Part shown: positions 9,190 through 17,646 of the stretch, piece after piece
How positions within the stretch are numbered: position 1 is the stretch's first letter
Layout: each line of letters opens with the position of its first letter
Source: Gemmatimonadota bacterium
GTDB taxonomy: Bacteria > Gemmatimonadota > Gemmatimonadetes > Gemmatimonadales > Gemmatimonadaceae
NCBI GenBank assembly: GCA_003134685.1
Contig: PLCA01000005.1
Location: 558,001 to 622,000 of the forward strand
Direction: 5' to 3'
DNA length: 64,000 bases
The notes under the pieces: generated by a model
Seen by the model: only the letters and a program-made list of their open reading frames with translations
Databases searched by the model: none
What the model was told of the DNA's origin: nothing
Position numbers and translations under genes: made by a program

Positions 9190-9281
9190 GCGCGACTGGA
9201 TGTGCCGCGGGACTTGGCTATTATGGTGCGGTCACCAAGTCCAAACTTTGCGCCAGCACGCCAGCCCTGAACCCGCTAATC

Positions 9282-9956
9282 ATGAACTACCGCAAACACT
9301 CGCCAGCCTTGCTCGCGCTCATAGCGCTACCGTTGATCGCCGCTGCGTGCAAGGACAAAACGCCGCCGCCTTCTCCAGGGGCCGCCGTGCCCACTCCGCC
9401 CTCGCCCCCACTTGATGCGGCGTCCCCCGAGTCATTTCGGGTGAAGTTTGTGACCACCAAGGGCGATTTCACCGTAGAAGTCACCCGCGGGTGGGCGCCA
9501 AAAGGCGCCGACCGGTTCTACCGTTTGGTGACCGAAGGCTACTTCAAGGACATCCGCTTTTTTCGTGTTTTGCCGGGGTTCATGGCGCAGTTCGGCGCGA
9601 GCGGCAATCCCGAGCTCAACGCAAGAATGGCCAACCTGCAGATTCCCGATGATCCCGTAACGCAGAGCAACAAGCGCGGAATGGTCACCTTCGCTATGGC
9701 GGGCCCCAATACTCGGTCGAACCAGTTCTTCATCAACTATGGCGACAACGCCCGGCTCGACTCGCAGGGCTTTCCTCCTTTTGGCAAAGTGGTCGACGGC
9801 ATGAAAGCGGTGGATGCGATGTTCGGCGGGTACGGCGAGGGCGCACCAAATGGCCTGGGACCGAGCCAGGACTCGATCGCGGCAAAAGGGAATGAATATT
9901 TGCAGCGTGCGTTTCCCAAACTCGACTACATCAAGTCGGCCACGCTCGTGAAGTAG
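9282..9956 (+). CDS. Cyclophilin-type peptidyl-prolyl isomerase lipoprotein
   Basis: A 224-aa lipoprotein. A signal peptide ends at the lipobox IAAAC (Cys22), followed by a proline-rich linker and then a cyclophilin domain from about residue 53. Cyclophilin landmarks are RFFRVLPGFMAQFG, GMVTFAMAGPNTRSNQFFINYG and FPPFGKVVDGMKAVD. It should catalyse proline cis/trans isomerisation of envelope proteins. The ATG at 9282 is selected because it begins the signal peptide; the longer frame overlaps the S41-like gene. The gene ends before a strong GC hairpin and faces the tmRNA gene. Confidence 0.9.
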   Translation: MNYRKHSPALLALIALPLIAAACKDKTPPPSPGAAVPTPPSPPLDAASPESFRVKFVTTKGDFTVEVTRGWAPKGADRFYRLVTEGYFKDIRFFRVLPGFMAQFGASGNPELNARMANLQIPDDPVTQSNKRGMVTFAMAGPNTRSNQFFINYGDNARLDSQGFPPFGKVVDGMKAVDAMFGGYGEGAPNGLGPSQDSIAAKGNEYLQRAFPKLDYIKSATLVK

Positions 9957-9988
9957 GCGTTCACCGAGCAAGCCCCTGAAAACACGAA

Positions 9989-10014
9989 CGCCGGCGCCTT
10001 TTTGGGCGCCGGCG
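9989..10014. terminator. Strong GC hairpin between convergent cyclophilin and tmRNA genes
   Basis: A perfect 10-bp stem (CGCCGGCGCC with GGCGCCGGCG) encloses a six-base TTTTTG loop. It sits 32 bp after the cyclophilin stop and 24 bp beyond the tmRNA 3' end, so it could terminate both transcripts. Neither side has a long T-tract directly after the stem; on the minus strand a short GTTTT follows after five bases. I therefore call it a probable terminator, not a textbook one. Confidence 0.6.
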
Positions 10015-10037
10015 AACGGTACGGGAGGTTCTGAAAA

Positions 10038-10394
10038 TGGAGGCGCGGGGATTCGAACCCCGGTCCGAGACAAGATCGACCACAGCGTCTACGTGCGTGT
10101 TCCATTGATTGAGGTCTCCAGCCGCTGGCCAATGGACAGCCCACTTCTGGACAAGTCTTTCTTGATTTCGCCGACTACCTGAAGACGCGATAGCCGACTA
10201 TCCCAAATTTTCGATACCCTTAAAGCCGCCTTGGGAGGGCTTCAATATGGGCAGGTGCAGCAACTCCTAAGAGTTACGCAGCCAGGGCCAAGTTTTGGTT
10301 GGCAGTTGAAAAAATCCCCAGAGGTTTTACCAGGACCTGAGAACCTGGGCACGCGGCCACAGCTTCACTAACCCCGTCGAAGCCAGTCGCCCCC
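10038..10394 (-). ncRNA. ssrA: Transfer-messenger RNA (tmRNA)
   Basis: tmRNA rescues stalled ribosomes and tags the truncated proteins. The 5' end GGGGGCGACTGGCTTCGACG and the 3' end CGCCTCCA form a 7-bp acceptor stem with one G-U pair. The T arm CGGGG-TTCGAAT-CCCCG is intact. The tag reading frame at 10274-10303 encodes ANQNLALAA followed by TAA, with the usual ALAA-type end recognised by ClpXP. The terminal CCA is not encoded (the discriminator A is followed by TTTT), so it must be added after transcription. The 357-nt length is normal. A near-consensus promoter lies 8 bp upstream of the mature 5' end. Confidence 0.97.
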
Positions 10395-10402
10395 GTTCAC
10401 CA

Positions 10403-10431
10403 AGTATAGCCGCAACCGGGGCGGAAGTCAA
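10403..10431 (-). promoter_or_regulatory. Sigma70-type promoter of tmRNA
   Basis: On the minus strand, TTGACT (10431-10426), a 17-bp spacer and TATACT (10408-10403) precede the tmRNA 5' end by 8 bp. Both hexamers are within one base of consensus, so initiation probably occurs at or very near the mature 5' end. Confidence 0.9.
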
Positions 10432-10505
10432 TCGAAATCGAATTAACAATCTGGTTGAGGCGCGATTGCTAAGGCGCTACAAACCAATGCCTTATACGAC
10501 TTGAT

Positions 10506-11555
10506 TCAAGCAGCGGCCGATGCCGAGTCGAGGTCGTCGCTTTCGGCGGTGAGTGCCGCCACAACGAGGGCCTCGGCGTAGCGATGCGGGTTCGCCAGAT
10601 ACGACGCGAATACATCCTCAACCTCGGACAGACTCTCGACCGCGTGCAGCTTTCGCCTCAGCTCAGCTGACCCCGGGACGCCTTTGACGTACCAGCCGAG
10701 GTGCTTCCGGAACTCAATTGCCGCGCCTCGGGGGTCGGCCTCGTACTCCTCCGCCATGCGCGCGTGCTCGAGCGCGATCTCGAACCGGCGCTCGATCGGC
10801 GGCGCCTCCGGCTTGGGCTTCCCTTCCAGCAACGCCCGCGTCTGGTCGAAGATCCAGGGCTGACCGAATGACCCACGGGCAATCATGATGGCCGCGCACC
10901 CGGTGTCCCGCTGGAGCCGAACCGCATCCTCGGCCGTCTTGATGTCGCCGTTACCGATCACGGGGATTTCCAAAGCGGCTGCTACCGCCGCGATTTCCTC
11001 CCACCGTGCCCTGCCGGTGTACATCTGCGTTCGGGTGCGGGGGTGTAGCGCCAGCGCCTTCGCGCCGGCGTCCTGACAACGAAGCGCGATCTCCACCGGC
11101 ACCCGCGCCTCCTCGCTCCAGCCGCTCCGGATCTTCACCGTCACCGGCAAGTGCGTGCTCGACGACACCGAGCGGATCACCGACTCAACCAACGACAAAT
11201 CCTTGAGACAGCCAGACCCACCGTTCCGTCGAACGACCTTCTTCACGGGGCAGCCGAAGTTGATGTCGATGAACTCGGGTTGAAACACATCGGTGACCAG
11301 CCGAGCGGCCTCTCCCATTGCCAGGGGATCGGCGCCGAAGATCTGGACACCAATCGGGCGCTCATCTGCGCCGAAGCGCAGCTTGTCCAGCGTCGCCGCA
11401 TTCTCTCGCCTGATGCCCTCGGCCGAGAGAAACTCGGTGACCACGACGTCGGCGCCAAAGCGGCGGCAGAGCCTCCTGAACGGAGACTCCGACACACCGG
11501 CCATCGGCGCGAGGTAGAGCGGGACGTCGTCCCGAACGTTGAATGGAAATCGCAT
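10506..11555 (-). CDS. dusB: tRNA-dihydrouridine synthase
   Basis: A 349-aa FMN-dependent enzyme that reduces uridine to dihydrouridine in the tRNA D-loop. Seen directly: the N-terminal LYLAPMAGVSESPFRRL barrel start, DINFGCPVKKV at about 97-107 with the conserved cysteine, the KIRSGW strand, and the ALHPRTRTQMYTGRARW and GNGDIKTAEDA phosphate/FMN-binding segments. The start at 11555 (ATG) gives the standard N-terminus; the longer frame adds 31 unlike residues. It is transcribed divergently from the EIIA gene. The overall motif set fits DusB better than DusA or DusC, but subfamily assignment is by similarity only. Confidence 0.93.
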   Translation of the reverse strand: MRFPFNVRDDVPLYLAPMAGVSESPFRRLCRRFGADVVVTEFLSAEGIRRENAATLDKLRFGADERPIGVQIFGADPLAMGEAARLVTDVFQPEFIDINFGCPVKKVVRRNGGSGCLKDLSLVESVIRSVSSSTHLPVTVKIRSGWSEEARVPVEIALRCQDAGAKALALHPRTRTQMYTGRARWEEIAAVAAALEIPVIGNGDIKTAEDAVRLQRDTGCAAIMIARGSFGQPWIFDQTRALLEGKPKPEAPPIERRFEIALEHARMAEEYEADPRGAAIEFRKHLGWYVKGVPGSAELRRKLHAVESLSEVEDVFASYLANPHRYAEALVVAALTAESDDLDSASAAA

Positions 11556-11602
11556 CTCAGTACAAGCTAAGTGAGACACCCAAGTGCTTGCAACATCAAC
11601 GT

Positions 11603-11631
11603 TTGACTCCCGCGCCAGCCACGCGTAACTT
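11603..11631 (+). promoter_or_regulatory. Predicted promoter of the EIIA gene
   Basis: TTGACT (11603-11608), a 17-bp spacer and TAACTT (11626-11631) lie about 40 bp before the ATG of the PTS IIA gene, which also has a GGGGAG ribosome site. Confidence 0.65.
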
Positions 11632-11672
11632 CCGTCGTTCGCGCGCACAAACTGGCCACTGTCGGGGAGCTG

Positions 11673-12125
11673 ATGGAACTACGCGATTTTTTTGCTGAAG
11701 ACGCGATCAGGCTGGAGCTCGAGGGAATCGCCAAGGACGAGATTCTCAAGGAACTGATCGGCCTCCTCGGCCTCGACGACAAGTCGGAAGGGATGTTGTT
11801 CAAGATGTTGAAGCGCCGCGAGAACCTCGGATCGACGGGCATCGGTCGCGGGATCGCGATTCCCCACTGCCGCTCGCTGGTCGTGTCGAAATTGCGCGTC
11901 GCGTTCGGGAGAAAGAGCGTGGGCGTAGACTTCAAGGCGATAGACGACAAGCCGGTGTTTTTCTTTTTCCTGATCGTCGCGCCGCCGCTCGAAGTTTCCA
12001 ACCAATACTTGCCGGTACTCGGGAAGATCGCGCAGTTCAGCAAGGAGCCGGACGTGCCCGAGCGGTTGTTGAAGCTGAAGGAGCCGAGGGAGTTTATGCA
12101 GCTTCTAGAGGAGAAGAACCTCTAG
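11673..12125 (+). CDS. PTS EIIA domain protein (EIIA-Ntr/fructose type)
   Basis: A 150-aa single EIIA domain. The phosphorylatable histidine is His65 in GIAIPHCRS, within the family-specific pattern RENLGSTGIGRGIAIPH. The region FFFFLIVAPPLEVSNQYLPVLGKIAQ follows as expected. Without adjacent EIIB or EIIC genes, a regulatory (nitrogen-PTS, PtsN-like) role is more likely than sugar transport. In other bacteria such proteins control potassium uptake, sigma54 genes or stress responses depending on phosphorylation. Whether this one does so cannot be read here. Confidence 0.88.
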   Translation: MELRDFFAEDAIRLELEGIAKDEILKELIGLLGLDDKSEGMLFKMLKRRENLGSTGIGRGIAIPHCRSLVVSKLRVAFGRKSVGVDFKAIDDKPVFFFFLIVAPPLEVSNQYLPVLGKIAQFSKEPDVPERLLKLKEPREFMQLLEEKNL

Positions 12126-12199
12126 GAAAACTGAACAGAACGGGATCTGAGATCTGAACTGCGGAAGAGAACGGGCTCCGAGATCTGAACTGCGGAAGA

Positions 12200-12259
12200 G
12201 AACGGGATCTGAGATCTGAGAAGCTCAGATCTCAGAACTTAGTCACTGCGCTCTGACCC
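12200..12259 (+). repeat. Left terminal inverted repeat of element A
   Basis: It begins GAACGGGATCTGAGATC, contains a hairpin-forming palindrome and ends with the core TAGTCACTGCGCTCTGACCC. The core and outer GAACGGG are shared with elements at 43.4 and 46.8 kb. Confidence 0.85.
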
Positions 12260-12355
12260 CACTCGGCACTCCTCCTGACGTAACTCGCGACGCGTCGGAT
12301 TGCCCTCCAATCGAAACGATGTCGCCATTTCCAATTGTTAACGCTTTCCTTGGGC

Positions 12356-12760
12356 GTGAGCGATTTCAAGAATCTCAAGGTTTGGCGTAAGGCCCATGCA
12401 CTTGCGCTGAATGTCCATCGCGCGACGGTGCAGATACGAGGAGCCCAGTTTGTATCGCTTCGAGGTCAGCTGATTCGCGCCGCCTTTTCAATTCCGACCA
12501 ACATCGTTGAAGGAAACGGCCAGGAGAGCGCTCAACAGTTTGCGCGCTTCGTGCGCTTCTCGCTCAACTCGACCTCGGAACTCGAGTACCACTTGATCGC
12601 CGCGCGAGACGTACGGGTGATCACGGCCACTGACTTCGACTCACTGACCAGCCAGACCGTAGAAGTTAGAAAGATGCTTTACGGTTTACTTCGTCACCTC
12701 GACCGCGTGAGATTGGATCCGGCGGCTCCGAAGGGTCCGAGCGCAGTGACTAGATCCTGA
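12356..12760 (+). CDS. Four-helix-bundle protein (23S rRNA IVS / S23 family)
   Basis: A 134-aa protein of the S23/IVP family, matching its hallmarks: DFKNLKVWRKAHALAL at the N-terminus, LRGQLIRAAFSIPTNIVEGNG in helix 2, and the helical SELEYHLIAARD segment. The GTG at 12356 is chosen because family members start directly at the (M)xDFxxLxVW motif. Homologues were first found in intervening sequences of 23S rRNA genes, and the same fold forms the Avd accessory protein of diversity-generating retroelements. Biochemical function is not established; nucleic-acid binding is likely from the basic surface. The last ten codons lie in the right inverted repeat, tying the gene physically to the element. 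Confidence 0.88.
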   Translation: MSDFKNLKVWRKAHALALNVHRATVQIRGAQFVSLRGQLIRAAFSIPTNIVEGNGQESAQQFARFVRFSLNSTSELEYHLIAARDVRVITATDFDSLTSQTVEVRKMLYGLLRHLDRVRLDPAAPKGPSAVTRS

Positions 12761-12792
12761 GATCTGTGCTTCTCAGATCTCGGATCCCGTTC
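12733..12792 (-). repeat. Right terminal inverted repeat of element A
   Basis: The reverse complement reads GAACGGGATCCGAGATC and ends in TAGTCACTGCGCTCGGACCC, pairing with 12200-12259. Its inner 28 bp encode the C-terminus and stop codon of the four-helix-bundle protein. Confidence 0.85.
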
Positions 12793-12826
12793 CTTTGATC
12801 TCTTGCGACAAGATGCCAGAAGACTT

Positions 12827-14371
12827 CTACTCCCACTCGATTGTAGCCGGCGGCTTGGAGCTAACATCGTAAACAACGCGGTTTATCCCCGGCACCTGAT
12901 TGATGATCCGGGTTGATATCCGCGCGAGCACCTCGTGCGGGAACGGGTACCAATCCGCGGTCATTCCGTCCGTGCTCGTCACTGCGCGCAATCCGAGGAC
13001 GTTCTCGTAGGTCCGCTCGTCGCCGAGGACACCGACACTTCGCACGGGCAGCAGCACCGCGAAAGCCTGCCATATCTCGTCGTACAGCCCTGCCTCGCGA
13101 ATCTCCTCGAGATAAAGCGCATCCGCCTTTCGAAGTAAGTCCAACTTCGGCTTGGTGACTTCGCTGAGGATACGAATGGCGAGACCGGGGCCGGGGAATG
13201 GATGTCGGGCGACCATCTCCTCGGGGAGTCCGAGCTCGCGTCCGACGTTTCTGACTTCGTCCTTGAACAACTCCCGCAGCGGCTCGATCAGCTTGAACTT
13301 CATTCCCGGCTTGAGTCCACCGACGTTGTGGTGAGTCTTGATCGTCACCGATGGGCCACCGCGCGGGGAGAATGACTCGATGACATCAGGATAGAGCGTT
13401 CCCTGCACCAGGAAGTCGACATCATCGCCGACCTTGGCGGCGGCATCCTCGAACACATCGATGAAGGTGTGCCCGATTGCTGTCCGCTTCTTCTCGGGAT
13501 CCTCGACGCCGGCGAGCGCGCTCAGAAAACGCTGCTCCGCATCAATCGTGATCAGTTTGATTCCCTGATTCGCGCGGAATGTTCGCTCGACCTGTTCCCG
13601 CTCGTGGAGTCGGAGCAAGCCGGTGTCGACGAAGATGCATGTCAGCTGCTCCCCGACTGCGCGATGCACCAGAGCGGCGGCCACTGATGAATCAACCCCA
13701 CCCGACAATCCGCAGATCACTCTAGACTTGCCGACCATCTTCCTGATGCGGGAGATCTCTTCCTCAATGAAGGCGCCGGCAGTCCACGTGGGTTCGGCTT
13801 TGCACACACCGAACAGAAAGTTCGAGATGATCTCTCCGCCGCGCGGTGTGTGCGCTACTTCCGGGTGGAATTGCACTCCGAAGATTTGCCGAGTTTCGTG
13901 GCGGAATGCGCTGATCGGATTCCCGTTGCTTTCCGCCGTCACGCGATAACCCTTCGGCGGCTTCTCGATATGGTCACCGTGACTCATCCAGGCCGTGACG
14001 GGCTCCTTGGTGGAGAAGCCCGCGAACAACCCTTTCGGCTCCAGAATCTTCATCTCCGCGCGACCGTACTCGCGGCGATCGGTGCGGATCACCTGTCCGC
14101 CTTCGATGTGCGCGATGAGCTGCATCCCATAGCAGATGCCGAGCACGGGGGCGATGTCGAAGATGGCGGGGTCGGCGAGCGGTACGTTGTCACCGTAAAC
14201 CGAGTTGGGTCCACCACTCAGGATGATGCCGGTGGGCTTCCATTCGCGAATCCACTCGACCGTGCGGCTGGGCGGATGGATCTCCGAATACACGCGCGCC
14301 TCGCGCACCCGCCGGGCAATCAGTTGCGTGAATTGTGAGCCGAAATCGACGATGAGGATCCGGCTGCTCAT
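12827..14371 (-). CDS. guaA: GMP synthase (glutamine-hydrolysing)
   Basis: A 514-aa enzyme that aminates XMP to GMP. The N-terminal class-I glutamine amidotransferase has its nucleophile Cys80 in LGICYGMQ and the His/Glu pair in QFHPEVAHT. The ATP pyrophosphatase domain has the PP-loop [14 protein letters not shown]. The C-terminal dimerisation domain ends with the conserved PPATIEWE. The ATG at 14371 makes a 4-bp ATGA overlap with the phosphoesterase gene upstream. It is the last gene of a long minus-strand operon. Confidence 0.97.
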   Translation of the reverse strand: MSSRILIVDFGSQFTQLIARRVREARVYSEIHPPSRTVEWIREWKPTGIILSGGPNSVYGDNVPLADPAIFDIAPVLGICYGMQLIAHIEGGQVIRTDRREYGRAEMKILEPKGLFAGFSTKEPVTAWMSHGDHIEKPPKGYRVTAESNGNPISAFRHETRQIFGVQFHPEVAHTPRGGEIISNFLFGVCKAEPTWTAGAFIEEEISRIRKMVGKSRVICGLSGGVDSSVAAALVHRAVGEQLTCIFVDTGLLRLHEREQVERTFRANQGIKLITIDAEQRFLSALAGVEDPEKKRTAIGHTFIDVFEDAAAKVGDDVDFLVQGTLYPDVIESFSPRGGPSVTIKTHHNVGGLKPGMKFKLIEPLRELFKDEVRNVGRELGLPEEMVARHPFPGPGLAIRILSEVTKPKLDLLRKADALYLEEIREAGLYDEIWQAFAVLLPVRSVGVLGDERTYENVLGLRAVTSTDGMTADWYPFPHEVLARISTRIINQVPGINRVVYDVSSKPPATIEWE

Positions 14372-14856
14372 AGAGTGATGTTTTCTACTTCTCCGGTGTC
14401 CGTGTCGAGAATCATCGCGGTGCATTTGCCGTGGATCCAGCCGCATGCCTCACCCGGATTGATCACGAGCGTAGTCCCAACTTTCTTGGTGCCTTGCAGG
14501 TGGGAGGAGCCGTGGACCACGAAGTCGTGGGACTCGATGGACCGGCCGCTCACTTCCGCAATGTCGTGAACGATCAGCACACGCTTCCCTCCCACTTCGA
14601 AGCTGTGGGGCGATTCGTAGATCTCCGTTCCCATTCCGCGCGCCGCGTACGCGCTCAGAGACTCGCGATCACCGTCGTTCCGGCCGAACACGCCGAGGAG
14701 TGCCATGCCCTTCTGATGAAAGGGGGAGAGGGAGAACGGGGAGCAATAGTCGCCCGCGTGCATCACCATCGTGATGCCCTTGGAATTAAATCGTTCCAGG
14801 AGGTCGGCGATGGCGGGAACGCGGTCGTGCGTGTCGGCCATAACTCCGATCCGCAC
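14368..14856 (-). CDS. YfcE/MJ0936-type metallophosphoesterase
   Basis: A 162-aa calcineurin-like phosphoesterase. Metal-binding motifs occur in order: [34 protein letters not shown] and HGSSHLQG. Related proteins hydrolyse phosphodiesters such as bis-pNPP or cyclic nucleotides; the natural substrate is unknown. The GTG at 14856 is preferred because it shares one base with the lysA stop (TAGTG) and gives the usual MRIGVxxDTH start; a further in-frame GTG lies at 14871. It overlaps guaA by 4 bp. Confidence 0.85.
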   Translation of the reverse strand: MRIGVMADTHDRVPAIADLLERFNSKGITMVMHAGDYCSPFSLSPFHQKGMALLGVFGRNDGDRESLSAYAARGMGTEIYESPHSFEVGGKRVLIVHDIAEVSGRSIESHDFVVHGSSHLQGTKKVGTTLVINPGEACGWIHGKCTAMILDTDTGEVENITL

Positions 14857-16157
14857 TAGGAATTCCTCCACGCGGGGGAATTGTTGTCGTTGCGGACGAG
14901 ATCGTCGTAGGTCTCACGCCGGGTTATCACCGCGAATCTGGTTCCGTCAACCAGCACCTCCGCGGGGCGTGGGCGCGCGTTGTAGTTTGAGGACATTACG
15001 AATCCGTAGGCACCAGTCGATTGCACCGCAAGAAGATCTCCCGGCTGCGCGTCGTCGATCTGCCGGTCGAGGGCGAGAAAGTCTCCGCTCTCGCAGATTG
15101 GGCCGACGACGTCGGCCACGGTGGTGCGTCCGGTTGGATTCACCGCCTCGATCCGGTGGAACGCGTTGTAGTGGGATGGTCGGAGAAGATCCGTCATGCC
15201 CGCGTCGGCGATGATGAACTCCTTGCCGCCGCTTCGCTTTCTGTAGAGCACGCGGGTCAGGAGGACACCGGCGTTGCCGACCAGGAAACGGCCGGGCTCG
15301 AGGATGATCCTGAGCCCGGAGCCACCCACTAGCGCGCCGATCACTTCCCCGAAGTGACCGATGTCGACCGTACTCTCCGCGTCGTAGGTGACAGCAAGCC
15401 CGCCACCGATGTCGAGGTATTCCAGCCGGGCTTTGGTGTCGCGCTCAATCTCGCGGCGCAGGTGAAGCAGACGCTGCACTCCCACCTCGTATGGCGCGAA
15501 TTGCGAGATCTGGGAACCGACGTGCATGTCGAGGCCGAGCAGGTGGACGTTCTTGAGATTTGCAGCGACCTTGGCAACGGACAGCGCCTCGTCGAACGGA
15601 ATCCCAAACTTCATTCCCTTTTCGCCCGTGCGCGTGTACGGGTGCGGAGTGTCCACCAGCACCTCCGGATTCACGCGCACCGCAACGGGAGCGACGAGGC
15701 CCAGCCGCTTCGCCACGGCATCGAGCACTTGCAACTCCTGCTCGGACTCCACATTGAAGAGAAGCACATCCGCGCGGAGCGCCTCTTCCATCTCCCGCTC
15801 CGTTTTCCCGACGCCGCTGAAAACGATATCCCGTCCGGAGTACCCCGCCTTGAGCGCGCGAAACAGCTCGCCGCCGGAAACAATATCCAGGCCGGCGCCG
15901 AGCTCACGGAGGAGGGCGAGTATCGCGATGCTCGAATTTGCTTTCGCGCTGTAGTGAAGACGCATGTCGAGCTTCCCCATCGCTTCGCGAAGCCGGCGGT
16001 ACTGGTCCCGGATGGCCGCCGAGCTGTACACGTAACACGGCGTTCCGATCGCGCGCGCGATGACGTCAAGGGAGACGCCCTCGCAGCGAAGTCCGGACGC
16101 GTCTCTCGGAAACGCCTCGAAAGGCGCAGCCGTTTCCTTTACTCGAGCAGGCGACAC
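14856..16157 (-). CDS. lysA: Diaminopimelate decarboxylase
   Basis: A PLP enzyme of about 433 aa catalysing the last step of lysine synthesis. The PLP lysine is in LHYSAKANSS. The substrate and cofactor segments LDMHVGSQI, YLDIGGGLAV, LEPGRFLVGNAG and GPICESGD are all present in the usual order. The start is not certain: the GTG at 16157, 12 bp after the proS stop, is the best candidate. A frame continuing into proS exists only as an overlap. Its supply of lysine and removal of meso-DAP link it to cell-wall synthesis. Confidence 0.93.
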   Translation of the reverse strand: MSPARVKETAAPFEAFPRDASGLRCEGVSLDVIARAIGTPCYVYSSAAIRDQYRRLREAMGKLDMRLHYSAKANSSIAILALLRELGAGLDIVSGGELFRALKAGYSGRDIVFSGVGKTEREMEEALRADVLLFNVESEQELQVLDAVAKRLGLVAPVAVRVNPEVLVDTPHPYTRTGEKGMKFGIPFDEALSVAKVAANLKNVHLLGLDMHVGSQISQFAPYEVGVQRLLHLRREIERDTKARLEYLDIGGGLAVTYDAESTVDIGHFGEVIGALVGGSGLRIILEPGRFLVGNAGVLLTRVLYRKRSGGKEFIIADAGMTDLLRPSHYNAFHRIEAVNPTGRTTVADVVGPICESGDFLALDRQIDDAQPGDLLAVQSTGAYGFVMSSNYNARPRPAEVLVDGTRFAVITRRETYDDLVRNDNNSPAWRNS

Positions 16158-16168
16158 CTCTCGGGCGC

Positions 16169-17638
16169 TCAGTACGCCTTTGCCCACAGCGCCTCGGCGA
16201 TCGACGCGCTCCCGCACTTCAGGCACGTCTTGGGCGGCTCGGCGGATCTGAACTCCTCGTCGGGAAGAACGCGAATCGTGGCCTTGGTCTCTTCCTTGAT
16301 TGCGGCCTCGCACTTGGCGTCACCGCACCACCCCGCGTACACGAACCCGCCGTCTCCCTCCATCACCTCACGAAAACGGGCGTAGGTGATTCCACCGCGG
16401 ATGCTGTTGTGCTCCCGTCGCTCGCGCGCGTCGATCAGCATCGTCTCCTGAATCAGATGCAGGAGGTCGGCGGCATCCTCACCCACCGATGAAAGCGAAA
16501 CAGCGCGCTTCACGCCCGTGTCGCGGCGCACCAGAATCGCCTGGTTCTGATCGAGATCCCTCGGTCCGATCTCCAGACGCAAAGGAATTCCGCGCAGCTC
16601 CCACTCGAAGTACTTGGCGCCGGGCTTGATTCCGTCGCGATCGTCGACATGCACGCGCAGACGGCCCGGGATCCGCCGCTCCCAGCTGAGCAAGCTTTCC
16701 TTGATCAGATGCGCGGCCGCCTTGACACGACCCTTGTCCTCTTCCGAGCGCCAGATCGGAACGATCACGATCTCGATCGGCGCGAGCAGCGGCGGCACGC
16801 GGAGTCCGTTGTCATCTCCGTGCGTCATCACCAACCCGCCGATGAGGCGGGTCGAGACGCCCCAGCTCGTGTTCCACGCGAATTCAATTCCCCCCGCCTC
16901 AGTCTGGAACCTGAGATCGAAGGCCTTGGCGAAGTTCTGTCCGAGGTCGTGGGACGTGCCGGACTGGAGCGCCTTGTTGTCCTGCATCATCGCTTCGCAC
17001 GAGTATGTCTGCAGAGCCCCCGCGAACCTTTCGGCGTCCGTCTTTACGCCGGTCACGACCGGCATCGCCATGTAGCCTTCCATGAAATCGCGATAGACGC
17101 CGAGCATCCGCCTCGCCTCCTCACCGGCCTCTTCATGTGTGGCGTGCGCGGTGTGGCCCTCCTGCCAGAGGAACTCGAGCGTGCGCAGAAAAAGCCGCGT
17201 GCGCATCTCCCAGCGGACGACGTTCGCCCACTGGTTGATGAGTATGGGAAGATCGCGATAGCTCTGCACCCACTTGGCGTACATCGCGTAGATGATCGTC
17301 TCCGAAGTGGGGCGGACGATGAGCGGCTCCTCGAGCTTCTTTCCTCCGCCGTGTGTCACGACAGCGGTCTCCGGCGCGAAGCCCTCGACGTGCTCCGCCT
17401 CCTTCTTCATGAAGCTCTCTGGAATGAAGAGCGGGAAGTAGGCGTTCTCGTGCCCCGTCTCCTTGAACATCGTGTCGAGCTGGTGCTGCATCCGCTCCCA
17501 AATTCCGTAACCGCGCGGCCTGATGACCATGCAGCCGCGCACGGGCGAGTAGTCGGCCAGCTCGGCCTTGAGCACAACTTCGTTATACCAGGCGCTGAAA
17601 TCTTCTGAGCGTTTCGTCAGCTTCTTATCGTCTGCCAT
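16169..17638 (-). CDS. proS: Prolyl-tRNA synthetase, short archaeal/eukaryote-type
   Basis: A 489-aa class II synthetase that charges tRNA-Pro. It belongs to the class-3 form that lacks the bacterial editing insertion. Motif 1 surrounds GCMVIRPRGYGIWERMQ, motif 2 is RTRLFLRTLEFLWQEGHTAHAT and motif 3 is near THGDDNGLRVPPLLAP. The C-terminal zinc-binding extension (CGDAKC ... CLKCGSASI) and terminal tyrosine are typical of this type. It lies in an operon with hisS (8-bp gap upstream) and lysA. Confidence 0.95.
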   Translation of the reverse strand: MADDKKLTKRSEDFSAWYNEVVLKAELADYSPVRGCMVIRPRGYGIWERMQHQLDTMFKETGHENAYFPLFIPESFMKKEAEHVEGFAPETAVVTHGGGKKLEEPLIVRPTSETIIYAMYAKWVQSYRDLPILINQWANVVRWEMRTRLFLRTLEFLWQEGHTAHATHEEAGEEARRMLGVYRDFMEGYMAMPVVTGVKTDAERFAGALQTYSCEAMMQDNKALQSGTSHDLGQNFAKAFDLRFQTEAGGIEFAWNTSWGVSTRLIGGLVMTHGDDNGLRVPPLLAPIEIVIVPIWRSEEDKGRVKAAAHLIKESLLSWERRIPGRLRVHVDDRDGIKPGAKYFEWELRGIPLRLEIGPRDLDQNQAILVRRDTGVKRAVSLSSVGEDAADLLHLIQETMLIDARERREHNSIRGGITYARFREVMEGDGGFVYAGWCGDAKCEAAIKEETKATIRVLPDEEFRSAEPPKTCLKCGSASIAEALWAKAY

Positions 17639-17646
17639 TGGCGTTC

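Larger units (their letters stand above)
12138..12792 (+). mobile_element. S23-type repeat element with terminal inverted repeats (element A)
   Basis: A 655-bp insertion-like unit between the EIIA gene and guaA. On the left there are two full 31-bp direct repeats (12138, 12169) and a third partial copy (12200) that runs into the left terminal inverted repeat. The 60-bp left end (12200-12259) matches the reverse complement of 12733-12792 with about eight mismatches. Both ends contain an internal palindrome, perfect on the left: 11-bp arms CTGAGATCTGA / TCAGATCTCAG around a GAAGC loop at 12209-12235. The only gene inside is the four-helix-bundle ORF, whose last residues are encoded by the right repeat. 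No transposase and no clear target-site duplication are visible. Confidence 0.75.

Noticed and set aside
10038-10080. A tRNA gene suggested by the T-arm sequence
   Set aside because: The T arm and acceptor belong to tmRNA; the partner acceptor strand is over 300 bases away and the tag frame is present.
12138-12792. A classical insertion sequence
   Set aside because: No transposase-like ORF, no DDE or HUH motif and no clear target-site duplication; the only gene is the S23-type protein.
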